Below, one piece after another: positions 62,301 through 64,000 of a stretch of 64,000 bases of DNA. Numbering within the stretch: the stretch's first letter is position 1; each line of letters begins with the position of its first letter. The notes below the pieces were generated by a model that worked only from the letters and a program-made list of their open reading frames with translations, did no database searches and was not told the DNA's origin. Both the position numbers and the translations under genes were made by a program. Source of the stretch: Eledone cirrhosa (Eukaryota > Mollusca > Cephalopoda > Octopoda > Eledonidae); contig OZ024759.1 of assembly GCA_964016885.1 (NCBI GenBank), positions 2,555,001 through 2,619,000 of the forward strand, in the 5' to 3' direction.

Positions 62301-63126
62301 CTAGTTGAGGTAACAAAGAGGTTAAAGTCCTGTTTCACCCATGTTTCTACCTCCTCAATAGTTGAGATAACAAAGAGGTTAAAGTTCTGTTTCACCCATG
62401 TTTCTCCCTCCTCACTAGTTGAGGTAACAAAGAGGTTAAAGTTCTGTTTCACCCATGTTTCTACCTCCTCACTATTTGAGGTAACAAAGAGGTTAAAGTT
62501 CTGTTTCACCCATGTTTCTCCTTCCTCGCTAGTTGAGGTAACAAAGAGGTTAAAGTTCTGTTTCACCCATCTTTCTCCCCCCTCACTAGTTGAGGTAACA
62601 AAGAGGTTATAGTTCTGTTCCACCCATGTTTCTCCCCCCTCACTAGTTGAGGTAACAAAGAGGTTAAAGTTCAGTTCACCCATGTTTCTCCCTCCTCACT
62701 ATTAGAGGTAACAAAGAGGTTAAAGTTCAGTTTCACCCATGTTTCTCCCTCCTCACTAGTTGAGGTAACAAAGAGGTTAAAGTTCTGTTTCACCCATGTT
62801 TCTACCTCCTCACTAGTTGAGGTAACAAAGAGGTTAAAGTTCTGTTTCACCCATGTTTCTACCTCCTCAATAGTTGAGGTAACAAAGAGGTTAAAGTTCT
62901 GTTTCACCCATATTTCTACCTCCTCACTAGTTGAGGTAACAAAGAGGTTAAAGTCCTGTTTCACCCATGTTTCTACCTCCTCAATAGTTGAGATTACAAA
63001 GAGGTTAAAGTTCTGTTTCACCCATGTTTCTCCATCCTCACTAGTTGAGGTAACAAAGAGGTTAAAGTTCTGTTTCACCCATGTTTCTCCATACTCACTA
63101 GTTGAGGTAACAAAGAGGGTAAAGTT
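59307..63126 (+). repeat. Zone B HOR unit 5 (3,820 bp, about 67 monomers)
   Basis: Unit 5 lacks the TTTCTTCCTCCTCATTAG monomer in its constant part, a one-monomer deletion shared only with unit 6. Its variable part is almost identical to that of unit 4. The offset is 3,877 bp at first and 3,820 bp after about 61,190, because the monomer with CACCCATATTTC near 57,325 is missing here. Private changes include AGGTAAAAAAGAGG near 60,600 and TTTCTCCACCCTC near 61,435. Both internal six-monomer duplicates of unit 4 are retained. Confidence 0.82.
60572..62053 (-). other. 493-codon open frame made of satellite (probably not a gene)
   Basis: Copy of the 512-codon frame in HOR unit 5, exactly 19 codons shorter because one 57-bp monomer is missing near 61,190. 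It shows how HOR copying and whole-monomer gain or loss preserve the open frame without any need for selection. Confidence 0.22.
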
Positions 63127-64000
63127 CTATTTCACCCATGTTTCTCCTTCCTTACTATTTGAGGTAACAAAGAGGTTAAAGTTCTGTTTCACCCATGTAT
63201 CTCCCTCTTTATTAGTTGAGGTAACACAGAGGTTAAAGTTCTGTTTCACCCATGTTTCTCCCTCCTCACTAGTTGAGGTAACAAAGACGTTAAAGTTCTG
63301 TTTCAGCCATGTTTCTACCTCCTCACTAGTTGAGGTAACAAATAGGTTAAAGTTCTGTTTCAACCATGTTTCTACCTCCTCACTAGTTGAGGTAACAAAG
63401 AGGTTAAAGTTCTGTTTCACCCATGTTTCTCCTCCTCACTAGTTGAGGTAACAAAGAGGTTAAAGTTCTGTTTCACCCATGTTTCTCCTTCCTTACTAGT
63501 TGAGGTAACAAAGAGGTTAAAGTTCTGTTTCACCCAAGTTTCTACCTTCCTCACTAGTTGAGGTAACAAAGAGGTTAGAGTTCTGTTTCACCCATATTTC
63601 TACCTCCTCACTATTTGAGGTAACAAAGAAGTTAAAGTTCTGTTTCACCCATGTTTCAACCTCCTCATTATTTGAGGTAACAAAGAGGATAAAGTTCTGT
63701 TTCACCCATGTTTCTCCCTCCTCACTATTAGAGGTAACAAAGAGGTTAAAGTTCTGTTTCACCGATGGTTCTACCTCCTCACTAGTTGAGGTAACAAAGA
63801 GGTTAGAGTTCTGTTTCAGCCCTGTTTCTACCTCCTCACTATTTGAGGTAACAAAGAAATTAAAGTTCAGTTTCACCCATGTTTCTCCCTCCTCACTAGT
63901 TGAGGTAACAAAGATGTTAGAGTTCTGTTTCACCCATGTTTCTACATCCTTATAAGTTGAGGTAACAAAGAGGTTAAAGTTCTGTTTCACCCATGTTTCT
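63127..64000 (+). repeat. Zone B HOR unit 6, cut by the window edge
   Basis: The last 874 bp repeat the start of unit 5 at an offset of 3,820 bp, including the one-monomer deletion in the constant part and the series CACCCAAGTTTC, CACCCATATTTC, CAACCTCCTCATTATTT, GAGGATAAAG, ATTAGAGG, CACCGATGG, CAGCCCTG, AAAGAAATTAAAG and CTACATCCTTATAAG. No sign of the array ending is visible, so the satellite continues past the right edge. Confidence 0.85.

Larger units (their letters stand above)
1..64000 (+). repeat. 57-bp satellite array filling the whole window
   Basis: Every line of the window can be parsed into head-to-tail copies of one 57-bp monomer, about 1,120 copies by length. Starting at GAGGTAACAAAG, a monomer has a purine-rich part (positions 1-21), a middle part containing TTCTGTTTCACCCATG, a pyrimidine run (38-50) and a junction that usually reads ACTAGTT (51-57). 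Consensus composition is A14 C14 G10 T19 with no CpG. Most copies differ from consensus at a few positions. Position 43 (C or A) and junction positions 52 and 55 are the most polymorphic. I saw no inverted monomers, no unique spacer and no transposon insertion. This is the architecture of eukaryotic satellite DNA. The family and species are not recognised, and the chromosomal location (centromere, subtelomere or other) cannot be told from the sequence. Confidence 0.98.
42400..64000 (+). repeat. Zone B: second higher-order repeat family
   Basis: From about 42.4 kb a new set of marker monomers appears and zone A markers such as ATGGACCTAG vanish. New markers are GAGATTACAAAGAGG (first near 42,690), CTGTTTAACCCACG (near 42,772), CAACCTCCTCATTATTT (near 43,360), CTACATCCTTATAAG (near 43,640), CACCCATATTTC (near 44,600) and CTCCATACTCAC (near 45,470). 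The zone A monomer ATGTATCTCCCTCTTTACTA persists with one change (TTATTA), so the two families share ancestry. From 45.5 kb the zone is organised as successive units of 52 to 69 monomers. Confidence 0.85.

Noticed and set aside
1..64000. CRISPR array (short direct repeats in tandem)
   Set aside because: There are no unique spacers. The whole 57-bp unit repeats, variants are shared along HORs, and no cas genes are present.
1..64000. Many open frames of 60 to 247 codons on both strands as real genes
   Set aside because: All are the same 19-residue satellite translation. Their ends are set by 1-bp indels or nonsense changes, and overlapping frames on opposite strands are equally open. None has a distinct domain or conserved start.
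1..64000. Telomeric repeat or simple microsatellite
   Set aside because: No TTAGGG-like or other 2-7-bp units are present. The basic period is 57 bp.
1..64000. Transposable element insertion or element-derived internal repeat
   Set aside because: No terminal repeats, target-site duplications, poly-A tails, reverse transcriptase or transposase sequence could be seen anywhere. The possibility that the monomer came from an element cannot be judged without a database search.
1..64000. tRNA, rRNA or other structured RNA genes
   Set aside because: Nothing departs from the satellite monomer, so there is no room for an RNA gene.

Overview
The whole 64 kb window is one uninterrupted satellite DNA array. 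It consists of roughly 1,120 head-to-tail copies (64,000 / 57) of a 57-bp monomer, all in the same orientation. I saw no unique sequence, recognisable gene, RNA gene, transposable element, CRISPR array or promoter. An array this long, homogeneous and layered points to a eukaryotic heterochromatic block (centromeric, pericentromeric, subtelomeric or interstitial). The sequence does not say which of these it is or which species it comes from. I do not recognise the satellite family. The monomer is about 42% G+C, contains no CpG in its consensus, has a purine-rich first part (GAGGTAACAAAGAGGTTA) and a pyrimidine-rich second part (TTTCTCCCTCCTC), and usually carries ACTAGT at the monomer junction.

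Monomer coordinates used below start at the G of GAGGTAAC. Positions 43 (C or A) and 52-56 (the junction) vary most. Linked combinations of variants define higher-order repeats (HORs) of about 1 to 5 kb. Three zones can be separated. Zone A (1 to about 37,200) has one family of HORs, copied many times at spacings of 854, 968, 1,596, 1,928, 3,989, 4,891, 6,540 and about 10,700 bp. It includes an almost perfect 4,891-bp tandem duplication (about 9,321-14,211 and 14,212-19,102). Zone C (about 37,200-42,400) is a less regular mosaic with duplications of only 2-3 monomers. Zone B (about 42,400-64,000) has a different but related HOR family: five complete units of 2,966 to 3,933 bp and a sixth running off the right edge.

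Because 57 is 3 x 19, one frame on each strand is stop-free in the consensus. The plus strand reads a 19-residue repeat like EVTKRLKFCFTHVSPSSLV and the minus strand one like ETWVKQNFNLFVTSTSEEV. This produces more than a hundred open frames, the longest 589, 512 and 493 codons on the minus strand in zone B. I treat them as arithmetic by-products. They start and stop wherever a 1-bp indel or nonsense change falls, both strands are open over the same DNA, and the commonest monomer variants change amino acids.

The points most worth a second look are the layered record of unequal exchange, the short inverted repeat with a variable loop at every monomer junction, the dense factor-like and splice-like motifs, and the lack of CpG. 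No gene system is encoded here that I can support.
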